Source of the DNA: a virus
Virus record (IMG/VR): IMGVR_UViG_3300034418_000383
Coordinates: 1-21,779 of that record
Reading direction: 5' to 3' (one strand)
Length of the DNA: 21,779 nucleotides
Part shown: positions 1-9,106 of the stretch, piece after piece
How the letters are laid out: each line of letters opens with the position of its first letter
Position numbering within the stretch: position 1 is the first letter of the stretch
Program-made: the position numbers and the translations under genes
Notes under the pieces: model-generated
Told to the model about the DNA's origin: nothing
The model's input: the letters and a program-made list of their open reading frames with translations, nothing else
Database searches by the model: none

Positions 1-295
1 TTACAATTTCCTGCGCCTCGTTGTAGTCTGCATCAAGACCTTGAACAAGAATAGTCCTTGCTCCTGTACCTGCAGCAGTATCATCAGTAGAACTAGATGA
101 AACTTTCATTACAGTAGCTGCAGATGGATAGGCATAGATACCACCAGCATCCCAGATAGTTTCTTCAGAACCGTTAATATCTGGATTAAATCCAAATTTA
201 AAGATCACCTTGTGATCATATATTTGATTACGAGATACCTGTAAATCAAACGGTTCAACCCGTCCGTCTTTTGTTATACTAGATGGTATAGCCAT
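1..295 (-). CDS. Putative phage structural protein, N-terminal part (cut by window edge)
   Basis: The open frame starts at an ATG at 293-295 and runs off the window after 98 codons with no stop. An AGGGAGG ribosome binding site at 304-310 lies 8 bases upstream, inside the end of the preceding 1186-residue gene. The N-terminus reads MAIPSSITKDGRVEPF. It is followed by a F-K-F-G-F-N-P-D stretch, an acidic T-I-W-D-A-G-G segment and a Ser/Thr/Asp-rich stretch ending T-G-A-R-T-I-L-V-Q-G-L-D. I recall this combination from hypothetical proteins of marine phages found beside tail and ejection genes, but no function is established to my knowledge. The composition suggests a beta-rich virion protein. 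Its place after the ejection-type genes in one operon supports a structural role. That it is a gene is well supported; the function is inferred. Confidence 0.75.
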   Translation of the reverse strand, partial: MAIPSSITKDGRVEPFDLQVSRNQIYDHKVIFKFGFNPDINGSEETIWDAGGIYAYPSAATVMKVSSSSTDDTAAGTGARTILVQGLDADYNEAQEIV

Positions 296-298
296 AGT

Positions 299-3200
299 CT
301 ATTCCTCCCTAATAGCAGTGCCATATAACTGCTGATAAACTCTATTTATATCTTCAATAGGTAAAGGCGCACCAGTAACAAACCTTACTCTACCTCCTAA
401 AGTTTCACTGATATCATCTGGAATAAACATATTAGCATCGGCAGCATTAATAAGTCTTTCTGCACCAGATGGTAAATCTCTACTAAATTGCTGTGTTAAA
501 CCTCTATCAAGTCCAGTCCTAAAATCTTCCTGCAGAATATCTTCATAAGCATCTAGGGTAGCCTGTAATTTTCTAAACTTTGAAAGCTTTTGTTGCTGCC
601 CTTTTATATAAGCATCATATACTTGATCAGGAGTTTGATTTTCATAAGAACTAAGTCTTTGATTTACATATCTACTAGAATTTTGAATATCCTGCACAAC
701 AGGAAGAATATTCCTTCTCATACCTTGAGTAAGATCAAGTCTAGATTTTTTTAATCCAAAAAATTCTTCAAGACCATCATATCCTGTAACACCTGCAGCA
801 CCAGATACTAAACCACCAGTAGGTGTAGAGTATCCATATTTAGAAACTTCAGTTCCAGTTGGATCAGATAAAAATGAGTTAAGTGTAATCCCTTCTTCAC
901 CTAATGCTTTAGCTTTAGCCTGTTGAAAAGCAAGCCTGTTTCTTAAAAATTTAACAAATCCCGGTTCAAATATCTCTGCTGTTCCTACAGCTATATTTTT
1001 AAAAGTATCTCCTATTTCTGTAGGAGTTTCAAAATCTTGACCTGCACCTGCAGCATCTAAAAATCCTTGTGTAATCATAGATGTTCCTAAGAATGGTCCA
1101 AGCATTTGATCAGATAATTGTAATGCTAATTTAGCTGCATCATCTGTTGTAAACTCTTGACCATCAGAGTATAATTTATCTACAGCCCTATGTAATGTTC
1201 TGCCGCCTATCTTTAAATATTCAAAAGGATCAAGAGGACCAAGATCAACATAGTCAACTACAGTATTACCTCCTGCTAGTTTAAAAGGACTTAAAAATAC
1301 TTTAGCTGAATGGGCTGAGTAACTAGGAACAAGATCATTAATAGCATTTTTTTGATCATCTGATATACCAAAAAGAGATTGGCTATAGTCTGCTGCCATA
1401 TCACCACCTATACCAGCAACAGTTATACCACCAAGTCTTTTCATTCCTTCAGCGACTAATCTAGGATTATTAGAGGCTAAATCTTGCATAGTATATTTTA
1501 CTAAATTTTTAGTAACTCGAATCATCTCTGCAGGAAAAGCTAAGAAGTCACCAATAGGCGCACCTCTAAGTTTTTTAAATCCTCTAGGAACAAGATTATA
1601 GTTAGGCATTAAGTCTCTTGTTCTTTGTGCAGCAAGCCTGTCTAATTCATCAGCACTAATATTAGGCAAAGCTTTCTTCAAATAATTTTTAGTTTTTTCA
1701 AAATGAATAACTTTAAAATAATCATCTTCTGCTTGATATAATTTGAATAGTTTATCGCCACCAGTTCTGTTTAAAATCTTTTGACCTAAACCATTTGGCT
1801 GTAGTTTAAATGCATCACTAGCTACCTGTCTAATAATATTAGCAGTAACACCACTATCTATAATTCCAAGCTCTTGATACTTAGCTACATTATCAGCTAA
1901 CTCTTTTGAACTAATATTTCTAAATTTAGAACCTACTGCATCTGCAGCTTCTTTATAACCTTTACCACCAGCAACCATACCATTTGCAGCCATAAGTACT
2001 GTGTTACCCATCATATTCCTAAAATGTGTAGCTGGATTAGCTACAGTTTTAGACAGTTGTGAAATAGATTTAGCTTTTAAAAATGTTCTAACTATACTAT
2101 CAGGATTAGCTCCAAAAAATCCATCTTGATCAAGAGCATCTCTAACTATTTTTTGATAATTTTTATTTGCATATAATCCTTCTAATGGATTTTTAAATGC
2201 TCCACTATTTACACCTGAAACAATCCGAGCTAATCTTTCTTCACCAGCTTCACCTAATGATTTAAGTCCAGCTTCTGGTTCAGGAGAAACAACTCGCCTT
2301 CCTACTCCCTGCACACCTGCTCTTGATAAATCATTAGCATCAAGATGTCTTCTAATACCATCAAGATATTCATACTCTGCTTTAAATACAGAAAGTTTTT
2401 CTAATGTATTTTGAAAGTTTTTAAATGGGTCTTTTACTTCACCCCATAGTTCTCTAATCTCAGGAGGAATATCTTTACGTCTTCTTGTAGCCTTACTTGT
2501 ACTACCTGTACTTTCTCGCATTTTATCTAAAAATTTAAACACACCTTCTGCTTCTGAGCCACCTCTACCAGCAACTAAATCTTTTAAAACAGCACCAATA
2601 TTTTCTTCTGGAATGCCCTCAACATTTCTTAAATAAGCAGCAGCACTTTGTTTTATATTATCTGGTATATCCTCAAACTTATAATTAGGATCATCAAAAG
2701 CTCTATATGATCTATTTAAATATGTTCCTATATTTCTATCTATTTTAATTTGAAGTGTACTGCCATCTTTTAAAAAATTATCTCTTACAAAAGCAGATAA
2801 ATTATCAATCTCATTTCTCATTTCATCTACAGTATTAGCAGCAAATGTAGAGTCTGCTCTTAATGTAGCCTTTGCAGTCTCGTCGCCAGCTAAAGCTTTA
2901 TTAACTACATTTTTTAAATAGTCATCGTTATATAAATTTTTATCTTTTAATTCTTTTTCTAAAGGTTCATTAAATCCTCTTATCTTTGTAAATGTTGCGT
3001 TTGCAGCAGCATCTCTTTTAACAGCAAGCTCAAGCATAGTCTCATCTGTACCACCAGTTGCGGTAAAATATCTACTAAAAGGTACAATCTCATTTATTTT
3101 AGGGGCAACACTTCTAGTAAGTGCTTTTAAAATTTTACCACCACCTACAGTTACGCCACCAAGTACACCTTCTAATGCTAGGTTATTAACAAGCTGATCA

Positions 3201-3859
3201 ACAAATTGTTGTTCTCTTGGATCATTAAGATCAATAGTACGGTTTTTAATTTTATCTAAATATTCTTTTGGTAAAAGTTCCTCGTCAACAAGAGTATTAG
3301 CTATGTTATCCTCTGGTCTTTCATAAGCTGCATAAGTAAGATTATTTGTACCAGCACCCGCAACATTTCTTCCAATCTTTCCTAGTCCTGCTAACTTACC
3401 TAGTTTATAAGCACCTGCATAGGGAATAAGATACGATCCAATCTCTGCACCTATATTACGAATATCACCTGTTAAGCCCTCTCCATGATAAGGATCAAAT
3501 GCTTCTTGAAAAGTTCTTTTAACTTCATTAGGTATATTTGCACCAATGTCATCAGCAAAGTTACCTATAGCACTAGATACAGACTCTGGCAAGATTATAT
3601 CACCAAGCTCAACAATACCTTTACCTGCTCTACCTAAAGCAGATGTAAACATAGCTACAGGTGCAGGACCGAATCCTTCTGTTGGATCAACCTCACCCTT
3701 TTCATACTTATCAAAAAATGAATCGTATTCTTTATAATACTCATCAGGATTAACACCATAAGATTCTATAATACCTTCAACCTGCTCAGGCGTTACATCA
3801 TCTTCAGCAATTTTATTTTTAATATCATGAAAGGTTTGAGTTCTAAAACTTATACCCAT
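299..3859 (-). CDS. Very large internal virion / DNA ejection protein candidate (1186 aa)
   Basis: This is the largest product in the window. The ATG at 3857-3859 follows a TAAGGAT ribosome binding site that overlaps the stop of the 809-residue gene, so the two are probably translationally coupled. The N-terminus is acidic and helical (residues 1-60). A Gly/Ala-rich hydrophobic stretch follows at about 138-170 and could be membrane-active. The middle (about 180-590) is charged and helix-rich. Residues 594-628 contain a K-T-V-A-N-P-A-T-H-F-R-N motif followed by a hydrophobic run. Residues 748-790 contain L-M-P-N-Y-N, then an L-R-G-A-P-I-G-D-F stretch and an A-E-M-I-R motif. I have seen similar motifs in very large virion-internal proteins of marine podoviruses and cyanophages. 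Its size and its position at the end of a series of growing proteins fit the P22 gp16/T7 gp16 type of ejected protein. No lysozyme or transglycosylase active site was recognised. The role is inferred. Confidence 0.8.
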   Translation of the reverse strand: MGISFRTQTFHDIKNKIAEDDVTPEQVEGIIESYGVNPDEYYKEYDSFFDKYEKGEVDPTEGFGPAPVAMFTSALGRAGKGIVELGDIILPESVSSAIGNFADDIGANIPNEVKRTFQEAFDPYHGEGLTGDIRNIGAEIGSYLIPYAGAYKLGKLAGLGKIGRNVAGAGTNNLTYAAYERPEDNIANTLVDEELLPKEYLDKIKNRTIDLNDPREQQFVDQLVNNLALEGVLGGVTVGGGKILKALTRSVAPKINEIVPFSRYFTATGGTDETMLELAVKRDAAANATFTKIRGFNEPLEKELKDKNLYNDDYLKNVVNKALAGDETAKATLRADSTFAANTVDEMRNEIDNLSAFVRDNFLKDGSTLQIKIDRNIGTYLNRSYRAFDDPNYKFEDIPDNIKQSAAAYLRNVEGIPEENIGAVLKDLVAGRGGSEAEGVFKFLDKMRESTGSTSKATRRRKDIPPEIRELWGEVKDPFKNFQNTLEKLSVFKAEYEYLDGIRRHLDANDLSRAGVQGVGRRVVSPEPEAGLKSLGEAGEERLARIVSGVNSGAFKNPLEGLYANKNYQKIVRDALDQDGFFGANPDSIVRTFLKAKSISQLSKTVANPATHFRNMMGNTVLMAANGMVAGGKGYKEAADAVGSKFRNISSKELADNVAKYQELGIIDSGVTANIIRQVASDAFKLQPNGLGQKILNRTGGDKLFKLYQAEDDYFKVIHFEKTKNYLKKALPNISADELDRLAAQRTRDLMPNYNLVPRGFKKLRGAPIGDFLAFPAEMIRVTKNLVKYTMQDLASNNPRLVAEGMKRLGGITVAGIGGDMAADYSQSLFGISDDQKNAINDLVPSYSAHSAKVFLSPFKLAGGNTVVDYVDLGPLDPFEYLKIGGRTLHRAVDKLYSDGQEFTTDDAAKLALQLSDQMLGPFLGTSMITQGFLDAAGAGQDFETPTEIGDTFKNIAVGTAEIFEPGFVKFLRNRLAFQQAKAKALGEEGITLNSFLSDPTGTEVSKYGYSTPTGGLVSGAAGVTGYDGLEEFFGLKKSRLDLTQGMRRNILPVVQDIQNSSRYVNQRLSSYENQTPDQVYDAYIKGQQQKLSKFRKLQATLDAYEDILQEDFRTGLDRGLTQQFSRDLPSGAERLINAADANMFIPDDISETLGGRVRFVTGAPLPIEDINRVYQQLYGTAIREE

Positions 3860-3871
3860 TTATCGTTATCC

Positions 3872-6301
3872 TTAGTTAGAGGGATTTCTTCTTGCTGCAT
3901 CTAGTTTCTTTTTAGCTGCTTGTTGAGCATCATTTAGTGCAGCTTGAGTAGTTCCAGCTTCTTTATCTCGTCTACTGCCTGTCTTTGCTAAAGATAAAGC
4001 AAAATCATTTGCAGCATTAACAGCGGATGTTGGATTAACACCCTCATTTAATAAATTTGTAAATCTATTATATACCTCTACCTTTTGAAAAGGTGCAATT
4101 GTTAAGTCATTTATACTTTTTACTAATTTATCATATGCTTCATTAGCATCTAAACCATACCTATTTGCCATTCGTTCAGCTTGGGCTTTTGCTGCTCTTA
4201 AATCATTTTCAGATGCAATTTTGCTTCTTTCTAGATTAAGTTTTTCTCTAGCTAGATTAATATTAAGACCTTCTTTCAATACCTCTTCCTCAATATCTTT
4301 AGCTGCTCGACTTTCTTTTCTAAAGTCCTTTTGAATTTCTTTTAGATTTTCAATTGAAGGCAATGCCGCCTTGTTTAATTTTGCAAGGAAACCAGCAGGA
4401 CCTTTTTCTCCAGCAAATCTAGCTGATGCTGCAGCAAGCTCTGCAAACAATTGTACTTCTTTAGACTCCTCTGCCTCGGTTAATCTTTCATCAGCGGTTG
4501 ACTTTTTCTTTTCTAAGAAAGAAAGATAATCGTCAAATGCTTTATCAACTTTACCATAAGAATCTTCTGCAGGAGGAGCAGGTGGAGGAGCAAATGGAGG
4601 AGCAAATGGAGTTACAGAAGATGCTCCCTTACGACCATCATCTGTTTGTTTTTCAGACTCCCCTTTTGGAATAGGAGAGGCAGCTTTCTTAACAGCTGCA
4701 TCTTTTCCATTTGACTCAATAAATGGATTTGAATTTAAGTACCAAGGCTGTAACATCAAATCTCTTTTAGGTTCCTCAGAACCTTGAGGAAATGGATCGG
4801 ATGGTACAAATTTTTCTATAATACGACGAGAAAGTGGACCTTTATCTAATTCAAAACCTACAACTTTATCATCTTCTTCTGTAAACTGTTCAGTTCTACC
4901 AGTTAAAATTCTACTCCCAGCTTCAATAGTTTTTCTATCAGGAATTTGATTTGTAATCATATTTATATAATCACTAATACTTTTTTCTTTAGGTTGTATT
5001 GCTTCTACAAGTGCGCTAGTTTCACTTAAACTACCCGGCACAGGTTCACCAACTCTTACTACAGGCTGTAAATCAGAGGCTCTTTGATTAGTATATTGTG
5101 GAACCATTCCGGGAGGTGTACTTCTAGGAGTAAGTATACTACTAATAGCATCAGACAAGATAGGAATAATGCCGCCAAATTGAGCAGGACGGTTTAAATC
5201 TTCTCTAGTTACTGTCCTGCCCATAGTAGGGTTTACATTATTTTGATGTCTTTCTAAACTAGACAGTCCACCTCTAATCTGCCCACCAGATTGACGGGGT
5301 ACTACCTGACCACCGGCCTTATTCTTAAATCCACCCAAGGCACCAAAGATACCAAGACCTGTACCAAGCGTACCAAGAAGTTGTTGACCAAAGCTGGCCT
5401 GTGGTTCTTGTTTAGTAGTAACCTGATACGATGATGGGGTGAACGGGAACCCTCGTACAAGAGATTGAAACTCTTGTAGCTGACGCAATGGAAACTCCCG
5501 TTGTTCAAGAAAATCTCTTTCAGCTAAGTTCAGTGCTGCTTGCTCTTGAGCTTGTTTATTTTCACCAACGGTAGAAAGGAACGCAAGCTCTCTTGCAGCT
5601 TGTGCAGGAGCAGCTTCACCAAGAGCAGAGTACAATGCAGAACCTTGTAGCTCTCTTGCTTTTTGTGCCTCAAATGCTTTAAGAGCCTGTTCATAAGATG
5701 TAGTTAGTCCTCTTTCTTCAATTTCAGAAAGTTGATTTTGTAAATTCCTCTGTGCTTCTGCTTCAAGAATAGCTGCTCTTGATCCACCAAATGATCCAGC
5801 TTGAACTGCTGCTGCATCAAGCTTTGGTTGAATAGCTGATTCATATTGTCTAATAGCTTCTCGTTTAGCTGTATCAGTTACTTGACGAAGATACGGGTTC
5901 ATCAACTCTTGAGCAGCTGTTTCAGTAAAAGGTAATGTTCCAAGATTAAGAGAGCCTACAGCAGATTCAAAATATGGAGTAGACTTTCCAAACTCTGAAG
6001 AAGCTATACCTTCCCGTCCTAGTGAAGCTAGTCCTGAAAAAGCTTCTTCTTGTTCAGGAGCAAAACTAGCAATTCTTGGGCCAGTAAATTGCTCAAAAGG
6101 TGCAAGTTGTTGTATAGTCTCTCCAGTTTCTGGATCAGTCGTATCTTCAAAGAACTGCGCCCTAGATGCTTCTAAAATATCTTGAATAAAAGGCTTTGCT
6201 AATGTAAAACCTTCATCTGATAATTGTGCAGCTGATACAGCACCCGGCCCACCACTAAACTGACCTGTTGTTCCACCAAAAACATTTGATAATACACCCA
6301 T
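3872..6301 (-). CDS. Ejection / DNA transfer protein candidate (809 aa)
   Basis: The ATG at 6299-6301 is preceded by a GGAG ribosome binding site about 8 bases upstream. Residues 130-215 carry N-P-Y-L-R-Q-V-x-D, then A-A-V-Q-A-G-S-F-G-G-S-R and a run of Arg/Gln/Glu-rich helix. This pattern is common in podovirus DNA transfer (ejection) proteins. Residues 305-350 are Gly-rich with short hydrophobic segments and end in I-R-G-G-L-S-S-L. Residues 563-578 form a Pro/Ala/Phe-rich linker. Residues about 585-715 are strongly charged and likely coiled coil. The C-terminus is Lys/Ala-rich. A Gly-rich hinge followed by a long coiled coil resembles the general architecture of P22 gp20, but I cannot show homology. 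The gene sits between 541- and 1186-residue genes in the same operon. It could instead be a tail-interior protein. Confidence 0.8.
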   Translation of the reverse strand: MGVLSNVFGGTTGQFSGGPGAVSAAQLSDEGFTLAKPFIQDILEASRAQFFEDTTDPETGETIQQLAPFEQFTGPRIASFAPEQEEAFSGLASLGREGIASSEFGKSTPYFESAVGSLNLGTLPFTETAAQELMNPYLRQVTDTAKREAIRQYESAIQPKLDAAAVQAGSFGGSRAAILEAEAQRNLQNQLSEIEERGLTTSYEQALKAFEAQKARELQGSALYSALGEAAPAQAARELAFLSTVGENKQAQEQAALNLAERDFLEQREFPLRQLQEFQSLVRGFPFTPSSYQVTTKQEPQASFGQQLLGTLGTGLGIFGALGGFKNKAGGQVVPRQSGGQIRGGLSSLERHQNNVNPTMGRTVTREDLNRPAQFGGIIPILSDAISSILTPRSTPPGMVPQYTNQRASDLQPVVRVGEPVPGSLSETSALVEAIQPKEKSISDYINMITNQIPDRKTIEAGSRILTGRTEQFTEEDDKVVGFELDKGPLSRRIIEKFVPSDPFPQGSEEPKRDLMLQPWYLNSNPFIESNGKDAAVKKAASPIPKGESEKQTDDGRKGASSVTPFAPPFAPPPAPPAEDSYGKVDKAFDDYLSFLEKKKSTADERLTEAEESKEVQLFAELAAASARFAGEKGPAGFLAKLNKAALPSIENLKEIQKDFRKESRAAKDIEEEVLKEGLNINLAREKLNLERSKIASENDLRAAKAQAERMANRYGLDANEAYDKLVKSINDLTIAPFQKVEVYNRFTNLLNEGVNPTSAVNAANDFALSLAKTGSRRDKEAGTTQAALNDAQQAAKKKLDAARRNPSN

Positions 6302-6314
6302 TCTATTTACTCCA

Positions 6315-7940
6315 TTAACTTACTAATGATTGAAGAGCTTTACTACCATTCATCTCTGGCGGTTGTTTAGCTCTACCATATTTACTTTTTCTAAAGTCTG
6401 CAATAAACTTATCCATTTCATCTGCGCCATCATCTGGATTACCATTTCCAAGCATAGCCATTACATCTGCAGGGACTACATATTCTTTAGGAGAAACAGC
6501 TAAAAGACCACCGCCTTTTATTTCCATAATTTGATTGTCTTCCATACCGTGACCATTTCCTGTAACCATTCCTTCAAAGTCTGGTTTACCACCGGCAGCT
6601 AAAGAAACTAAACCGCCGTGTGCAGCAGGAACAAATTGGGTCGGACCAAAAAATTCAAAGCCACCACCCTGTATAGCTCTGCGTTTAGCTTCTTCTGCAG
6701 TAAGAGCAGCACCACCCCGCCCAAATTCACCAGCTGCTCTACGTTGAGCAACTCGTCTACGAGCAATAGGTTCAGGAATACCTTGGTTGATAAGGTCTTG
6801 TGCAGCCTTTTCTTCTGCTAGACGTTGAGCCTCCATAGCATCTACAAGACTTGTAGCCTCAACAGAAGCTAGTCCTGTTCCCACATCTCCAAAGTCTAGC
6901 TCACTACCAAATTCTTTAGCAGCTTTTAAGTAAGTGCCAGTATCATTAAGCTGAAAGGTTTTTCTTGCTTCAGAAAATCTATCAAATGATTCAGGAGTTA
7001 CATAACGATTTTTAAATTGTTTTGCTGCTCTAACCATTGCCACTTGCTCATCTAAACTTGGATTAAAAACTTGATCAGCGTTTGAAATCTCACCTTTAAT
7101 AAAAGTTCTCACTTCTTCAGGAGACACCCTAGTCATATTCGTTGCTTGCTCAAACTCTTTACGAGGAAGTTGTTGTAATCCTCTCCCTAACCTTTGAGCC
7201 TCTTCAGGAGTTAGGCTTTCTGGTCTTGTTAAAAATTCTTGAAGTTGTTGATTTTGTAAGTTAGGGGATTGAGGAAGGGGTGGTCGGAGAAAGTAATCTT
7301 CAGCCAATTCGCCAGTATCAAAGTCTAAAACATCTGGAACAATATCTAATTCTTCAAAATCTGGAAAATCCTCCACTAGCATTTGCTCTCTTTTTCTAGC
7401 TCTATCTGCTACATTTTCTAGAAATGCTTCACGGCTTCCCGCTTTCCCTACATCATAAGCACTTCCACCACCTATTCCACCTAAAAATTCTTTTAACTTT
7501 GAACCACCATATTGAAGACCACCAGAAACAACACCAGCTGTGAAAGCATCACCGGGGTCTCTAAAAGGTAAAGAGCCTAAAGTTGTTCCAGCACCTGATA
7601 AAAGTGCTTGACTTGCTGTAGGACCAAGAAATTGTCCAACTGATGTGTTCCCAAAAGCAGGACCAGCAAATGCCGGTAGAGCAATTGAAGCTACAGCAGG
7701 AATAATATTTTCTGGTTTAAAAATATTTTTTACAGTATTCTTAATACCTTTAAAGAAATCTCCTAAGAAATATTCAGGCAGACCAGTATCTGGATTGATG
7801 GACATTAAACCAGTTTGTTGAAGTCTTCTAACTTCTGGCTTTGTCATATGTACAAGTTCAGTATCTCCTCCTCTACCTTGTAGAGCGAGAAGAGAGGCTA
7901 TACCACTTTGCGGTGCCTGTCTATTAATATATACTGCCAT
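6315..7940 (-). CDS. Virion protein with conserved marine-phage N- and C-terminal cassettes (541 aa)
   Basis: The ATG at 7938-7940 lies 17 bases inside the end of the 393-residue gene and follows an AAGGA site. Residues 13-62 contain G-I-A-S-L-L, then G-R-G-G-D-T-E-L-V-H-M and I-N-P-D-T-G-L-P-E. I recall this N-terminal cassette in many phage virion-associated proteins. Residues 80-165 are Gly/Ala-rich and partly hydrophobic. Residues about 175-425 are charged and helical. The C-terminal 100 residues contain H-G-G-L-V-S-L-A-A-G-G, G-H-G-M-E-D-N and E-Y-V-V-P-A-D-V, then L-G-N-G. This second cassette is frequent in marine phage structural proteins. Neither has an established biochemical role that I know of. 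Position before two larger ejection-type proteins suggests a minor internal or tail-core component. Confidence 0.8.
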   Translation of the reverse strand: MAVYINRQAPQSGIASLLALQGRGGDTELVHMTKPEVRRLQQTGLMSINPDTGLPEYFLGDFFKGIKNTVKNIFKPENIIPAVASIALPAFAGPAFGNTSVGQFLGPTASQALLSGAGTTLGSLPFRDPGDAFTAGVVSGGLQYGGSKLKEFLGGIGGGSAYDVGKAGSREAFLENVADRARKREQMLVEDFPDFEELDIVPDVLDFDTGELAEDYFLRPPLPQSPNLQNQQLQEFLTRPESLTPEEAQRLGRGLQQLPRKEFEQATNMTRVSPEEVRTFIKGEISNADQVFNPSLDEQVAMVRAAKQFKNRYVTPESFDRFSEARKTFQLNDTGTYLKAAKEFGSELDFGDVGTGLASVEATSLVDAMEAQRLAEEKAAQDLINQGIPEPIARRRVAQRRAAGEFGRGGAALTAEEAKRRAIQGGGFEFFGPTQFVPAAHGGLVSLAAGGKPDFEGMVTGNGHGMEDNQIMEIKGGGLLAVSPKEYVVPADVMAMLGNGNPDDGADEMDKFIADFRKSKYGRAKQPPEMNGSKALQSLVS

Positions 7941-9105
7941 AGTTCCTTACCTGCTGTGGTTGCGCATAAAAAGATGCTGGTTGCATAGCTTTTGTGTAAT
8001 AGTTTGTTGATCTTAATCCACCGGGTTGTCGTTGATTAAAAGCAGCAGGACTCATTCTTTGTGTTGGTGCGGTTTGTTTTGGAATTGACATTCCTTGATT
8101 AACTACATCAAGAAGTGTTGGACCCTGCTTAATTAAACTTTGAATGCCTCCACCGCTTTGAGCAAAAACTGTACCGGGAACAAAGTTGAATGGTCGGCGT
8201 CTTATAGGTAATCTGTCAAGACTGGCTGATGCTACTTCAGACTGAGGTCTAACAGCAAGAGGATTTTGGCGAACAGTATCAACAATACCAATACCAGAAT
8301 CAGAACCACCATCATCAGCCCCAACACCAAGACTTCCTAAACCGCCTGTAGATGATGCTGATCCTATAGGAGAACCTGACAAAGACGTAAGGCTTTCTGA
8401 TCCAATAGGCGCACTGATTGAAACATCAGAGCCAAGTAAAGATTCAGCGGCAGGAGATGAAAGAGACGATCTTGATGGTCCAACAGTTACAGACGCAATG
8501 GGTGATGTAAGAGAGGATGGAACACCTAACGCTTGTCCAATATTGTTAGCTACATTTTCTGCAGAAAGATTTCCTATATTTGCCAATGTTTCATTGCCAA
8601 CCATCTCTCCAAATTTTCCTACGGCGGTAACACCAAGGTTCGCTAAACCGAGTGGAGTTGGTGCAAGAGATAGTAATCCGTTTGCCACAAGTCCTAATAC
8701 AGAAGTAATAGGAGAAACAGTAGTTGATTCTGTTGAATCTTGTGATAAAGAGGGAAGACCTAGAGTAGTATCCAAACCTAATTCGTCGCCGTGTATCGCC
8801 CCCGCTTCTGCTGCTGCTACTGCTGCATCAAAACTTGCTGTGTCAGTTTCAGCTGCATCACTTTTTGCGTCTGCCTCAGCTTGTGCTGCTGCTTCTGCTG
8901 CTGCCGCATCTGCTGCTGCTTGACCAAAACTTTGTGTGTCAGCTTCAGCTGGATCACTTGCTGCGTCTGCATCACCGCCATCGCCGCCATCGCCAAAAGA
9001 ATAGAACTTTAATTCTTCTTCAGAAAATAAATCAAAAGAATTAAAAACATTATCATTCCATACAGAAATTCTAAGCGGATCGGCTGTATTTTTTCTATTA
9101 AGCAT
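7924..9105 (-). CDS. Ala/Ser/Gly-rich low-complexity virion protein candidate (393 aa)
   Basis: The ATG at 9103-9105 follows the HlyC-like gene's stop by one base and has a GAGGG ribosome binding site. Residues 1-37 are ordinary sequence. Residues 38-105 are an acidic Gly/Asp then Ala-rich region with a 32-residue internal duplication: S-D-P-A-E-A-D-T-Q-S-F at 50-60 and S-D-A-A-E-T-D-T-A-S-F at 82-92. Residues 125-275 are Ser/Gly/Leu-rich with little charge. The C-terminal third is basic and Gln/Pro-rich, contains Q-S-G-G-G-I-Q-S-L (316-324), and ends Tyr-rich. No enzyme fold is recognisable. The frame overlaps the start of the 541-residue gene. The G-G-x-x-S-L motif shared with the next two products suggests one virion sub-assembly. 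It may be a small ejection protein or a substrate or partner of the preceding acyltransferase-like protein; both are inference. Confidence 0.75.
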   Translation of the reverse strand: MLNRKNTADPLRISVWNDNVFNSFDLFSEEELKFYSFGDGGDGGDADAASDPAEADTQSFGQAAADAAAAEAAAQAEADAKSDAAETDTASFDAAVAAAEAGAIHGDELGLDTTLGLPSLSQDSTESTTVSPITSVLGLVANGLLSLAPTPLGLANLGVTAVGKFGEMVGNETLANIGNLSAENVANNIGQALGVPSSLTSPIASVTVGPSRSSLSSPAAESLLGSDVSISAPIGSESLTSLSGSPIGSASSTGGLGSLGVGADDGGSDSGIGIVDTVRQNPLAVRPQSEVASASLDRLPIRRRPFNFVPGTVFAQSGGGIQSLIKQGPTLLDVVNQGMSIPKQTAPTQRMSPAAFNQRQPGGLRSTNYYTKAMQPASFYAQPQQVRNYGSIY

Positions 9106-9106
9106 A

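Noticed and set aside
8498-8923. Plus-strand open frame of 141 codons opposite the Ala-rich 393-residue gene
   Set aside because: Product of low-complexity GC-type triplets on the real coding strand. The encoded sequence is a meaningless Ala/Ser run.
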